Shown: positions 1-7,379, counted from the stretch's first letter. The stretch is 13,161 nucleotides of DNA from Acidobacteriaceae bacterium (GCA_025462785.1 JAOAPG010000061.1:1-13161), one strand, 5' to 3'. Notes: generated from the letters alone by a model not told the origin. Made by a program: numbers and translations.

Positions 1-142
1 GATCCAAAGCGAGGACCGTTTTCATCCCTTCCCGATAGTCGTCCGAGACCTCATAACCCGCCTCGCGAACCGCTGCGACGATCTGTTCCCTGAGACCATC
101 ATCGGGTTCCACTACCAACACTTTCTCTGCTTTGTGGTCCAT
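1..142 (-). CDS. Response regulator receiver domain, N-terminus (partial)
   Basis: The first 47 codons of a gene reading leftward out of the window, starting at the ATG whose complement is 140-142. The protein has the receiver-domain opening: a hydrophobic strand VLVVEPDD (residues 8-15, holding the acidic Mg-binding cluster), then an amphipathic helix LREQIVAAVREAGYEV (17-32). The phospho-acceptor aspartate and any output domain lie beyond the left edge, so partner kinase and output cannot be told. No strong ribosome binding site is visible. It is probably a two-component or chemotaxis-like regulator; the receiver fold is likely, the role unknown. Confidence 0.75.
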   Translation of the reverse strand, partial: MDHKAEKVLVVEPDDGLREQIVAAVREAGYEVSDDYREGMKTVLALD

Positions 143-476
143 AAGGTTTGTTCTCTTAGGATGGTACCGGACTGTAACAGGATTCAATTCGGGCGAGAAT
201 CGTCATCCGTGATTCTGGGCGCGCGTATCTGCGCGGCAGACTCAGAGCATCCAAAATCAGAAAATAGTCGAGACCGGTTGTCACCCTCTGCATTTTGGAG
301 TCCTCTCCTGGAGACGAGCAAGAGTCGTCATCGCAGTGGAACGATTTGTTTGTAAAAGGCGGGACTGCAAAGGCGACTTGTACCCGTTTTTGTCTCTCTC
401 TGCTTCTGATGCCGTCGCTCGGTATCGGTTGCGTTTTTCAGTCGGATAGGAACTGATTTCACGTCGTCCTCAGAGG
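143..476. other. Gene-free stretch upstream of the response regulator
   Basis: No open frame here has family resemblance; the 73-codon plus frame at 134-355 has biased, low-quality composition and no ribosome binding site. The stretch must carry the leftward promoter of the response regulator, but no convincing -35/-10 pair stands out. One inverted repeat is visible: AGAATC (196-201) with GATTCT (211-216), nine bases apart. Confidence 0.5.
196..216. promoter_or_regulatory. Inverted repeat upstream of the response regulator
   Basis: AGAATC-N9-GATTCT, perfect arms, centred about 64 bases upstream of the response-regulator start. It could be an operator for that gene. Six-base arms can arise by chance, so this is a weak call. 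Confidence 0.25.
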
Positions 477-880
477 TCAGAACGATTGTGAAAAGCGGGC
501 TTGCAGGAATTCGCCCAGCTTCGCCGTCGTCTCGAATTGTGGAATGGGGTCGAGTTGCTTGAATGTCGACGTGAACGCATTCGAAAGACCAGATGGTCCT
601 TGGCTTGAATTCCTCATACTCGGTTCGAAATAGACGTCATTCACGGCTCGGGCAAGGTGCTTGAGAGCTTCCAGTTTGCCTTCGACGAATGCCTCGTAGA
701 TGACCACTTTGACCTCGACATCCGTCAACTCACTTCGCTGCCAGGTCTCCACCTGCTTTCGCATAGGCTCGAAGTTTCGCTGCATTCGATCGACCCGACC
801 GAGATGCAGTCGTGAGCGAGAATGACTTCGAGTGTTTGGCGAGCACGGGTGTGAACACGCCTGAAACAATCTCTCCGAAT
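477..880 (-). pseudogene. Decayed DUF932-family gene, C-terminal part
   Basis: Similarity is spread over two frames. VFTPVLAKHSKSFSL (858-814) is in one frame; VDRMQRNFEPMRKQV and the rest to the stop at 477 are in another, so there is a frameshift near 798-813. A second scar lies at 585-623. The reading frame gives FEPSMRNSSQGPSG there, but the next frame reads EYEEFKPRTIWS, which fits the family. About three bases are missing in two steps (CCGGAG to CCGAG, and two bases at TCTCTT), so the frame recovers. The ending GEFLQARFSQSF matches my memory of acidobacterial DUF932 proteins, a phage/plasmid-associated family of unknown function. The N-terminal half is absent. The family name is from memory; the decay is seen directly. 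Confidence 0.6.
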
Positions 881-980
881 TCTGCATGCCAAACGCTACC
901 AGTCACTTGCGACCGTCGCGCCCTCAATCTTACCAGTATCGTTCGAAAAACAAATGCGCACTTTTTGGTAGCAATGGTAG

Positions 981-1118
981 TCACTCCTGCCGCGAAAAGA
1001 AGTTGTCTAAGGCAAAAAACATCGCGATGATTTCCGTCAGAAAGACGACCATCGCGCCGTTGTAGCTGCCGAAGATAAATGACGGCCAGAGCTCGAACAT
1101 AAGCAATCTGGAAAAGGA
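981..1118 (-). pseudogene. Fragment of an MFS transporter (MHS/citrate-symporter-like)
   Basis: The minus frame from about 1118 reads FSRLLMFELW, PSFIFGSYNGAM and VVFLTEII (to 1026). This resembles the segment of major facilitator superfamily symporters with the GSYNGAM / LTE signature near the end of a transmembrane helix. After LTEII, where the family continues with a VRTxGFSLAYS-like loop, the frame turns into unrelated residues and stops at 981. Only about 31 family-like residues survive, with no plausible start. It lies between the DUF932 relic and the TetR gene and is probably debris from a deletion or recombination. Whether the TetR gene once controlled this transporter is speculation. 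Confidence 0.55.
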
Positions 1119-1154
1119 CGATCCACATTTGCAGGCAACAGGAATGCAAAACGA

Positions 1155-1709
1155 CTAGAAGCTGCGGAGAACCTTCATAAGACTCCCAATCTTGCGAGCC
1201 CGGGAGTTCTTGCCTGATGTGAGATTGTACTCAATGCACAACCCTGAGAAAAAAACCAATACCATCTCTGCGACGGATTCGGGGTCCATTGTTGACTCTG
1301 CCGCTTCAATGTTTTTTACGAGAAGACGTTTCATTGTTGCCCGACTTTGCGCCACAATTGCATGCACCTCGTCTGGCAAGATCGCAAATTCACGCATAGA
1401 ACTGATAGAAAAGCATCCCTTCTGCTCCTCCTTCGTGTGAGGCCCGCGCTTGAGAAATGTTTCAATGTTCTTCCATCCCAGAGGCTCCTCAGTCAACAAT
1501 CCTCTCTTCTGCTGGCTCGCAAGGTAGTACCGAAGACATTCGACGAAAAGATCTTCCTTGTTTCGGAATTCCGAATACAGTCCGGATTTATTTACACCTG
1601 TGGCTCGTTCCAGGTCCTCAAGGCTTGTGTCGGAAAACCCTTGCTTCCAGAAGATAGGTATAGCCTTCTCCAGCATCTCCTCTCGACTAGAGTTCTTCGG
1701 GCGTCCCAT
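1155..1709 (-). CDS. TetR/AcrR-family transcriptional regulator
   Basis: A 184-residue protein, normal for the family. The N-terminal DNA-binding domain is clear: MGRPKN opening, helix EEMLEKAIPIFWKQGFSDTSL (about 11-30, given with its final residues), and the HTH around 29-51 (LEDLERATGVNKSGLYSEF, then NKEDLF). The rest is a helical ligand-binding and dimerisation domain, so the ligand cannot be predicted. I chose the ATG at 1709 over the upstream in-frame ATG at 1763 because family members begin with MGRPK-like sequence and because it leaves the inverted repeat at 1729-1742 outside the coding region. The ribosome binding site is weak. The gene is divergent from the FecR-domain gene, the usual layout for a local repressor controlling itself and its neighbour. 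Confidence 0.9.
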   Translation of the reverse strand: MGRPKNSSREEMLEKAIPIFWKQGFSDTSLEDLERATGVNKSGLYSEFRNKEDLFVECLRYYLASQQKRGLLTEEPLGWKNIETFLKRGPHTKEEQKGCFSISSMREFAILPDEVHAIVAQSRATMKRLLVKNIEAAESTMDPESVAEMVLVFFSGLCIEYNLTSGKNSRARKIGSLMKVLRSF

Positions 1710-1728
1710 ATACGCATTATCCAGTAAC

Positions 1729-1742
1729 GAACTAAATAGTTC
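1729..1742. promoter_or_regulatory. Candidate TetR operator between tetR-like and FecR-domain genes
   Basis: GAACTA-AA-TAGTTC has perfect six-base arms around a two-base centre. It lies 20 bases from the TetR start and 46 bases before the FecR-domain start, where a repressor could cover both divergent promoters. TetR proteins bind short palindromes as dimers, so position and symmetry fit; binding itself is inferred. Confidence 0.5.
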
Positions 1743-1787
1743 AATATTCGACACTCTTTGCATCTAACAAATATGGAGGTAAATATT

Positions 1788-3059
1788 ATGACGCAGCGGA
1801 GGTTGATGGGGATTGCAAGCATAGTATTGGCTGCGGCTCTCTCTGTGCCCTCTTGGGGCTCAGACTCAGCTCATCCAGAAAAGGCAACAGCGAACCCGGC
1901 ACGTCCAGGCAGTTTGAACTATGTGGAGGGCCAGGCTTCTATTGAAGGGCAAAGTCTCGGTCCGGAGGCGATTGGGAAGACAGAATTGCATCCCGGTCAG
2001 TCTTTAGAAACGAAAGCAGGCAAGGCGGAGCTTCTCCTCACGCCCGGCGTCTTTTTTAGACTCGGCGACAACAGCTCTGCGACGATGATTTCTCCCACCT
2101 TGACCGATACGGAACTCCGGTTGGGCAAAGGCGAAGCCACCGTGGAGGTAGCCGAGTTGCAACCGGAGAACAACGTGGTCATCGCTGAGGACGGCGCGAA
2201 GGTTCGCCTTACTAAGACCGGCTTCTACGACTTTGATGCCGACCACGATATGGTTCGCGTTTACCAGGGCGAAGCCAATGTCGAAATGAATGGCCAGGAC
2301 ATCAAGGTCGAGAATGAACATCAGCTCGCCTTCAACGCGGGCGAGTCGATGAATCCGGAGAAGTTCGACAGAGAACAAGTCCAGGACGATCTGTATCGGT
2401 GGAGCAGCCTGCGCTCTTCTTATTTGGCGGAAGCCAACGTCGATAGGGCGCAAGGCGACCAAGTGGATAATTCGTACGCGGCCGGTTGGGATTGGGATCC
2501 ATATTACGGCTCTTATACCTTCATCCCAGGAGATGGCATCTTCTACAGCCCATTCGGTTGGGGTTTTTATTCACCGTTTGACGTGGGCTTCGCGCCGATT
2601 TTCTTCTTCGGTCACTTCGACCACGATTTTGATCGAGACTTCCGTCATTTTGGCGATAGGGACCACGATAGGAACCACTTTGCCAACAGGGGACACTTTG
2701 GTGATGGGGAGCATCATGAAGCCCATTACTACGATCACTTCGATCATGGCACCTACAACGGGCCTGGCCATTCCGAACACAGCGGCTTCACTGGTGGTGG
2801 TTCAGTGGCGGCGGGCTCGCATGCGGGATTCCATGGAGGCGAAGGATTCCACGGAGGACAGAGTGGCCAAACCTTCCATGGTGGAGGCGGCTCTGTCGTC
2901 TCGCACGGAACGGGAGGCGTTTATGGTGGAGGAAGCGGTCATAGTGGAGGAGGCGTTGCGGGTGGAGGTGGCTTCCATGGTGGCGGCGGCGGTCATAGTG
3001 GAGGCGGTGGTGGCGGCGGCGGTCATAGTGGAGGCGGTGGAGGAGGCGGTCACCACTGA
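1788..3059 (+). CDS. Secreted FecR-domain protein with His/Asp-rich and Gly-rich tail
   Basis: A 423-residue protein. The ATG at 1788 is chosen over in-frame 1758 and 1776 because GGAGGT (1775-1780) sits seven bases before it and it begins a signal peptide (MTQRRLMGIASIVLAAALSV, likely cut near residue 24). Residues about 40-190 resemble a FecR beta-strand domain (YVEGQASIEG, VFFRLGDNSSATM, ELRLGKGEATVEV, VRVYQGEANV). A Tyr/Trp/Phe-rich stretch follows (WDWDPYYGSYTF, FYSPFGWGFYSPF, 234-264), then a His/Asp-rich block (275-320) and a Gly/His/Ser tail ending GGGHH. FecR domains in iron uptake transmit signals to sigma factors. Here there is no cytoplasmic anchor and no sigma-factor neighbour, so a surface or periplasmic structural or metal-binding role is more likely. 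The divergent TetR gene may regulate it. Confidence 0.85.
   Translation: MTQRRLMGIASIVLAAALSVPSWGSDSAHPEKATANPARPGSLNYVEGQASIEGQSLGPEAIGKTELHPGQSLETKAGKAELLLTPGVFFRLGDNSSATMISPTLTDTELRLGKGEATVEVAELQPENNVVIAEDGAKVRLTKTGFYDFDADHDMVRVYQGEANVEMNGQDIKVENEHQLAFNAGESMNPEKFDREQVQDDLYRWSSLRSSYLAEANVDRAQGDQVDNSYAAGWDWDPYYGSYTFIPGDGIFYSPFGWGFYSPFDVGFAPIFFFGHFDHDFDRDFRHFGDRDHDRNHFANRGHFGDGEHHEAHYYDHFDHGTYNGPGHSEHSGFTGGGSVAAGSHAGFHGGEGFHGGQSGQTFHGGGGSVVSHGTGGVYGGGSGHSGGGVAGGGGFHGGGGGHSGGGGGGGGHSGGGGGGGHH
2981..3040. repeat. Exact 30-bp tandem duplication in the Gly-rich tail
   Basis: Bases 2981-3010 and 3011-3040 are identical, each beginning TGGCGGCGGCGGTCATAGTG. Each copy encodes ten residues of GGGGHSGGGG type, so the duplication keeps the frame. 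A degenerate earlier copy is visible around 2933-2952. This is a likely slippage site that could change tail length between strains. Confidence 0.9.
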
Positions 3060-3642
3060 GCACCACCGAACTCTGCCGACATAGGGACAATGGGGGGCGG
3101 AGCGCCACAACGGCGGTCCGCCTTCCATGATCCCTGTCACACAAGTTTTTTTCTGGTTGTTGGTCGTCCTTTTTTGCAGAAGACGGGGCGGCTTAAAGTG
3201 CTCAGGATGGGGAATGAAAGGGAAACCAAGCAGATGGTTCGAAAGACAGTAGAGTCGGCGCGTCCTACACCAGCGACTTGCGATGAATACGGACAACCAC
3301 TCGGTCGCCTCCGACTGGATATGAGTGGTTTGTGTCTCGCTTCCTAGAAACGGGGCGGCAGATGGAAGCATCTATCGATACTGAGGCGGGGTCCGGGAAC
3401 TCTACTGACCCTCGCTTGTCGCAGGCACACGGAAATCCACTCCACGGTCGTCATTCGCCTTCGCCACAAAAAATTACCGCCAGGTAAAGGAATGTCACAC
3501 TGCGCTATTTATAACATTAAGCTTTTATGGTGGCTCCTCCTTTTTTTGCTCTTGCTAGCTTGCTACTTACGCATTGTGGAGCAATAGGTTAGCGCAAAGT
3601 CCGCGGAAGCCGCAAAAGGCAAAATGTCACGGTACAAAGAAA
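3060..3642. other. Gene-free stretch between FecR-domain gene and HipA
   Basis: I see no credible gene in these 583 bases. The 85-codon plus frame at 3090-3347 has no ribosome binding site and no recognisable composition, and the minus frames are shadows of the repetitive FecR tail. A hairpin lies at 3096-3122. A 21-codon plus frame starting at 3527 looks signal-like by chance and has no support. The genes on both sides end here (convergent), so no promoter is needed. Confidence 0.55.
3096..3122. terminator. Hairpin after the FecR-domain gene
   Basis: GGCGGAGCG (3096-3104) pairs with CGGTCCGCC (3114-3122) with one mismatch and a nine-base loop, 37 bases after the FecR-domain stop. No T-run follows directly (the first lies near 3146), so it is only a possible terminator or mRNA-stabilising structure. 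Confidence 0.35.
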
Positions 3643-4896
3643 TCATTGTCCGCGCTGTGCCGATTTCAAGTCTTCATGCTCAAACGCTGACGCCATGCGG
3701 TCGATCTCGTTTTTCGTCAGGCCGCGCCGCGCGGCTTCGTCGCGCCACTTCGAGACAGCCTTGCCGACTTGCTTTGCTATTTCGCGGGCCTTGCCGTCTT
3801 CCAGCTCGAAATACCCCGCGACCTCCATCGCCAGCGCGAGGGATGCCGTGTTGTCGTCCTCGTTGATCGCCGTGGCGAGGATACGCGGCTTGATGTCGGT
3901 CGGCACCGGGTTGAGGTCGTAGGCCGGTGAAAGGCGCCAGCCCTCCTGCCCCGCGTAGAGAAGCCGTGATTGCGAAGGTGGTCATCGGTGTTCGAAATCA
4001 GAATATTGAACACCAGCCGCCGCCACAGCGCCTCCATGTCGGCTTTCGGCGCGGCCCCGTGCTGGCGCAGCGTGTCCACAATTTCCAGATAGCATCGGCT
4101 TTCGTTGTCCTTTGATCCCAGCATACTCATGGCGGAGAGGAAGGGAATGCGCCACTTGCGCTCACGGTCAAAGCGGCGCAGCAGGAGCACGGGTTTTTTG
4201 GATATGGTTTCGACGCGGCCTTCGGGCACGGCGATGCCGGCTTTCTGTGCCAGTGTGAGCGCAATTGCTTCCCACACCACCGTGTTGACTTCATCGTCCT
4301 TGCGTGGAAACTTCGCAATCGCGAGGTGTCCGCCCTTCTCGATCACCGAGGCCTTCGGGCCGCGCCGCCGAGCGACGATCCAAGCGCGAACAGCATTCGC
4401 AGATCCTCATCGGTGTCCTTGTCCTCCATGACACGTTCGGCCGCGGAGAGCAGTTCCGGCAGTTCGACCAGTGCGGGATGCGCTTGAGGCCTTCTTCCCG
4501 CAGAAACGGTCTGCCCTCCTTTTCGGCAAATCGCAAAGCACCCTGGCGTGCCTCATCGTCCACCAGCAGCAGAAAGTCGATTTCCTGAAGTGTGCGCGGC
4601 GCCGTGCCCTCGCGCTCCGCGCGCCGTCGCTCCATGCGGCGCATGAGCGCCCTGCCCCACCGGTCCGGCGCCGAGTCGCCGATCGCACCGAACATCGGCG
4701 TATCCGCCGGCGTGTGGAATGGGCCGGGGCCAACTTGCAGGGCGGCCTCCAGCGAGAATCGCGCGGGATTTTCCAGCCAGGCTTTGTCGTATTCGAAGGT
4801 GGCGCTTTCCTTGTTCTTGCGCACGCGGGCCCACAGCCGTCCCATCAGGTGGGGAACGCCGTCGAGATCCACATAGACAAGAGTTTCTTTGTCCAT
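3643..4896 (-). pseudogene. hipA: HipA-family serine/threonine kinase toxin, three frameshifts
   Basis: Joined across three frames this gives a full-length HipA-like protein of about 418 residues, normal for the family. HipA toxins phosphorylate a translation target (glutamyl-tRNA synthetase in E. coli) and slow growth. Visible parts: N-terminal domain with GDSAPDRWGRAL (about 73-84), a Gly-rich loop GSSLGGA then RPKASV, the strand LLLRRFDRE, the catalytic loop NILISNTDDHLRNHGF and the Mg-binding YDLNPVP. The frame breaks near 4471-4477 (CCGGCA expected, CCGCA present), near 4356-4368, and near 3955-3962 (TTCCTC expected, TTCTC present). Each is restored by adding one base, which points to decay or to base-calling errors in short GC runs. 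The start ATG at 4896 overlaps the antitoxin stop as TGATG; a GTG at 4899 is the alternative. Confidence 0.85.
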
Positions 4897-5243
4897 CACT
4901 TATCTTTCGTGCGCTTCTGCTTCCGCGCGACACGAATGCGTTGCGGCAGATGTTCCTCTTCGAGCTGCAAGCCCACAATGTCGTTCTTCGGAGCGACCAG
5001 ATCGGCCAGTCGGTCCGCCATGCCCAATACAAAAAGGACCGTGGCGTATATCCCGATTGCGACACCGGGATCGCCCTTTTCAATCTTGACCAGGGTTGTG
5101 CGGCTTATCGACGCGCGCTGCGCCGCGATCGCCGCCGGGATGCGCCGCCGCCGCCGCCGGGCGTCACGAATGTCGCGGCCTAGCTTTCGCAGCGCGCTTC
5201 TCACCGGTATCGGCAATACCACGGATGATCGACTGGTCCTCAT
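4896..5243 (-). CDS. hipB: HipB-like XRE-family antitoxin
   Basis: A 115-residue DNA-binding protein paired with the HipA gene. The HTH spans about 17-75: LRKLGRDIRDA, then a run of six arginines encoded by (CGG)5CGC, IPAAIAAQRASISRTTLVKI, EKGDPGVAIGIYATVLFVLG. A C-terminal tail, DIVGLQLEEEHLPQRIR, is typical of this antitoxin subfamily. HipB proteins bind and neutralise HipA and repress the shared promoter. The ATG at 5243 has no good ribosome binding site; GTG codons at residues 8-9 and 14 are alternatives. The stop overlaps the HipA start (TGATG), so translation is coupled. The gene is intact although its toxin partner is broken. Confidence 0.88.
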   Translation of the reverse strand: MRTSRSSVVLPIPVRSALRKLGRDIRDARRRRRRIPAAIAAQRASISRTTLVKIEKGDPGVAIGIYATVLFVLGMADRLADLVAPKNDIVGLQLEEEHLPQRIRVARKQKRTKDK

Positions 5244-5252
5244 ATATAGTGT

Positions 5253-5264
5253 CCATAGTTATGG
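5253..5264. promoter_or_regulatory. Candidate HipB operator
   Basis: On the minus strand CCATA-AC-TATGG, perfect five-base arms, 10-21 bases upstream of the hipB-like start. A -35-like TTGACT (about 5299-5304) lies further upstream, followed by only a weak -10. HipB regulators autorepress through promoter palindromes, so the position is right, but this sequence is not the E. coli one. Confidence 0.4.
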
Positions 5265-5423
5265 TCGTTAACTGATTTATGAACGTTAGGCCAATAGTCA
5301 AAGCTCTGGCGGGTCCGGAGGTCGCTCTCCTTTATATATAGGGCCGGTGGACGCACAATTATGAGTCTGGCAGCTCCGCTGTCCACTAGTCGGTGCTGAA
5401 GACCTTGATGTTGTTGCTGATAG

Positions 5424-5441
5424 GGCGGAGAGTTTTCCGCC
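5424..5441. terminator. Small hairpin between the flippase and hipB-like genes
   Basis: GGCGGA (5424-5429) pairs perfectly with TCCGCC (5436-5441) over a six-base loop. It follows the larger hairpin downstream of the lipid operon. No U-run follows on either strand. Confidence 0.3.
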
Positions 5442-5462
5442 GAGGCAGTATCACTGAGGCGG

Positions 5463-5488
5463 GCCCATTCTGTCACCAACGAATGGGC
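5463..5488. terminator. Hairpin downstream of the lipid operon
   Basis: GCCCATTC (5463-5470) and GAATGGGC (5481-5488) form a perfect eight-base stem with a ten-base loop, 51-76 bases past the stop of the last operon gene. It lacks a U-run, so it may end the transcript with Rho or protect the 3' end rather than act as a classic intrinsic terminator. Confidence 0.45.
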
Positions 5489-5538
5489 GAGACTTGCCTC
5501 GTGAAGACGCTTACTGGTGTGCTGAGGCAATGCAACAC

Positions 5539-6573
5539 TCAAGCCCGGCCAGGATCGCGACGGAAGGCAGCGGCTCCTAAACGGATCGTTGACAGGCTCA
5601 TACCAGTACGGCTGATCGCGAGCAGACCAACGATCCACAGTGGCACGGTTAACGCGAGGAAGTAAACGATGGAAAAACCGGCCGCGACCGTCTTCTCCAC
5701 GCCAAAAAAACTAAGCGCCAAGACGCAGAAGAACTGAGAGGTGCCGATGTTTGCCGGAGCGTTGGGAATGGCGGTGCCAAGGCGAACGATCAAAAAAACG
5801 ATTGCGCCGGCTGCGAGCTGCAACTCGATGCGGCAGGCTATCATCATGAACCAGAGCGCCAGGATCTGGCAGGCCAGCATGCCGGCTGAGAGCAGAGCGG
5901 CTAGGCAGAGCCGGTGCGAGAAGCCGATGTCGTGGAATCCGCTGGCTAGCCGAGAGGCGAAACGTGAAAAACCGCTCAGGACACGCGATGAGGGACCTGG
6001 TTCGCTTTCCTTCAGTTCTTTGTCGTGGCGAAAAACCATCCACAGGAACAGCAAGGCGGCGACAAGCACCATTCCCCCGAGCGCGTCGGCAGCTCCGATG
6101 AGGTTTTTCGGTAACCGCACGAAAATCGCAGCCATGCCAATGCCAGCCGCCAACCAAAGCGCATCGAGAAAACGCTCGACCACCATGGATGGCACGACCT
6201 CTGCGACGCCCGACGACAACCAGCGCGACACAAGGAAGGCGCGAACAAGTTCGCCAAAGCGTAGCGGGACCAACTCGTTCGTGAACAATCCGGCGTAGAT
6301 GCCCTGGGTCGCTCGCAGGGTACTCAAGCACCCGACGGGCGCAAGCAGCAGCTTCCATCGCATACCCTGCAAAACATAGGTCAGGACGTCGATGATGATC
6401 GCTAAAGCAACGAACCACCAGTAGGCGATGGACACTGTGACAAGCAACTGGTGAGGGTGGACATCGTGAAATACCCAGACCAGGCAAGCTGTCGCGTAGA
6501 TGTACGGCAGTACCTGCTTCATACGGGAAGGCCGCACGCCTTCGTCTGGCACGTCTGCACCAGTAGAGTTCAT
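5539..6573 (-). CDS. LPG_synthase_TM family membrane protein (flippase-like, UPF0104)
   Basis: A 344-residue polytopic membrane protein with about eight hydrophobic segments, including residues 21-36, 43-66, 139-153, 165-181 and several toward the C-terminus. Family marks are QGMRWKLLL (69-77), NELVPLRFGELVRAF (99-113) and the conserved ERFLDALWL (133-141). This is the region that in MprF forms the N-terminal flippase moving aminoacylated phosphatidylglycerol across the membrane; stand-alone members also occur in lipid and polysaccharide pathways. The ATG at 6573 is preferred because it overlaps the preceding stop as ATGA, giving translational coupling; an in-frame ATG lies seven codons upstream. 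It is the third gene of the operon with the synthase and hydrolase, which suggests it supplies the flippase. The substrate is inferred from context. Confidence 0.85.
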   Translation of the reverse strand: MNSTGADVPDEGVRPSRMKQVLPYIYATACLVWVFHDVHPHQLLVTVSIAYWWFVALAIIIDVLTYVLQGMRWKLLLAPVGCLSTLRATQGIYAGLFTNELVPLRFGELVRAFLVSRWLSSGVAEVVPSMVVERFLDALWLAAGIGMAAIFVRLPKNLIGAADALGGMVLVAALLFLWMVFRHDKELKESEPGPSSRVLSGFSRFASRLASGFHDIGFSHRLCLAALLSAGMLACQILALWFMMIACRIELQLAAGAIVFLIVRLGTAIPNAPANIGTSQFFCVLALSFFGVEKTVAAGFSIVYFLALTVPLWIVGLLAISRTGMSLSTIRLGAAAFRRDPGRA

Positions 6574-7379
6574 TGGTGTTGTTGCCGGATCCAATTTACG
6601 CCCTCCCGGAGCGTGCGGAAGAACCCGTCGGTATTGCCGCTGTATTTGTGGTCCCGAGCATTGATTATGACCAGGCGCTTCGGCTCGCGAGCTTCCGAGA
6701 AAAGCGCACGTGTCGTCTCGGGCGTGACGTACTCGTCGGACGTGGAGGCGATTACCAACAGGGGGAGCGGCGACACTCGCGCCATGAAGTCGGCGCTTCT
6801 GAAGGTCGGTTCACCGGGTAGCTTCTTTGTGATTTCCGCACCGATATCTGTCCAGTGCCAAGCCAGGATATTGTATTCCGGCGTACCGATGGCGACCAAG
6901 CCATCGAAGATTGTTTGGTTCTCGCCAACTGCTGTCGCGGCCAAGCTAAGCCCCGCGCCTTCCGACCAGCCGACCAGGAGACAACGTTCTCGCCCGCCCT
7001 GTTGGATCCACCGTGCCATCTGGTTGAAGTCAGATGCGATCTCCTGTGGGCTCAGCACCGATGGCCCTGTGAAACTCTTCAAATATCGTAGCGTATCGAT
7101 GCCATACACGTCGTAGCCGGCCTTCGCAAGGTCTTGCGCGATCGTAATGGCAAACCCTCGCCAGCCGCCATCGCCCGGAGCAAACAGGATTTTGCGATGA
7201 TTCCCGGCTCCTTCTGCCGGATAGAAGTAGATATTTTGGCGGTGGCCCCTTATCGGCACCTCGTTCTTCCCTGGCTTGGGAATTTCGGAGTAGACGGTTG
7301 TGCAGAATGCGAGGACCACTGCGCCAATCGCCACGAACTTCGAACGCGGCATCACTATTAATGCTGATGCTGACATCAT
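6570..7379 (-). CDS. AcvB/VirJ-family aminoacyl-phosphatidylglycerol hydrolase
   Basis: A 269-residue exported alpha/beta hydrolase of VirJ length. A signal peptide is visible (SKFVAIGAVVLAFCTTVYS, 13-31). Family motifs: FAPGDGGW (66-73), GIDTLRYLKS (93-102), the nucleophile elbow VGWSEGAG (136-143, Ser139), an acid at STSDEY (Asp215), and ARDHKYSG (241-248, His244), giving a full Ser-Asp-His triad. Agrobacterium AcvB and its rhizobial relative are known to hydrolyse lysyl-phosphatidylglycerol in the periplasm and sit beside the synthase gene lpiA; the arrangement here matches. The start overlaps the upstream stop as TAATG; ATG at 7379 and 7376 are both possible, with AGAGG upstream. The stop overlaps the next gene by four bases. 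Which aminoacyl lipid it cleaves is not shown by sequence. Confidence 0.86.
   Translation of the reverse strand: MMSASALIVMPRSKFVAIGAVVLAFCTTVYSEIPKPGKNEVPIRGHRQNIYFYPAEGAGNHRKILFAPGDGGWRGFAITIAQDLAKAGYDVYGIDTLRYLKSFTGPSVLSPQEIASDFNQMARWIQQGGRERCLLVGWSEGAGLSLAATAVGENQTIFDGLVAIGTPEYNILAWHWTDIGAEITKKLPGEPTFRSADFMARVSPLPLLVIASTSDEYVTPETTRALFSEAREPKRLVIINARDHKYSGNTDGFFRTLREGVNWIRQQHQ

Noticed and set aside
2920..3058. Repeats considered as a CRISPR-like array
   Set aside because: Units are adjacent, in frame and codon-periodic without unique spacers; they encode the Gly/His tail.
2533..3084. 183-codon plus-strand open frame inside the FecR-domain gene
   Set aside because: It is a shadow of the repetitive Gly/His-rich coding sequence; residues are Met/Val/Glu/Ala-rich repeats and the FecR frame has the signal peptide and ribosome binding site.
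3090..3347. 85-codon plus frame after the FecR-domain gene
   Set aside because: No ribosome binding site and no recognisable pattern; it begins within the hairpin region.
2802..3371. 189-codon minus-strand open frame opposite the FecR tail
   Set aside because: Repeats of Thr/Ala/Met type reflect the complement of the Gly-rich repeats; no start signal and no family resemblance.
4471..5271. 266-codon plus-strand open frame opposite HipBA
   Set aside because: Arg/Ala/Ser-rich composition typical of antisense frames in GC-rich DNA; HipA and HipB motifs are clear on the other strand.
5240..5638. 132-codon minus frame covering the flippase end and the hipB promoter
   Set aside because: No family resemblance, overlaps a real gene end and the probable promoter and hairpins.
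5711..6487. 258-codon minus frame overlapping the flippase gene
   Set aside because: It lies in another frame of the same strand, rich in Arg/His/Cys; the 344-residue membrane protein with family motifs is the true gene.
6451..7116. 221-codon plus frame opposite the AcvB/VirJ-type hydrolase
   Set aside because: Antisense shadow; the minus strand has the complete catalytic triad.
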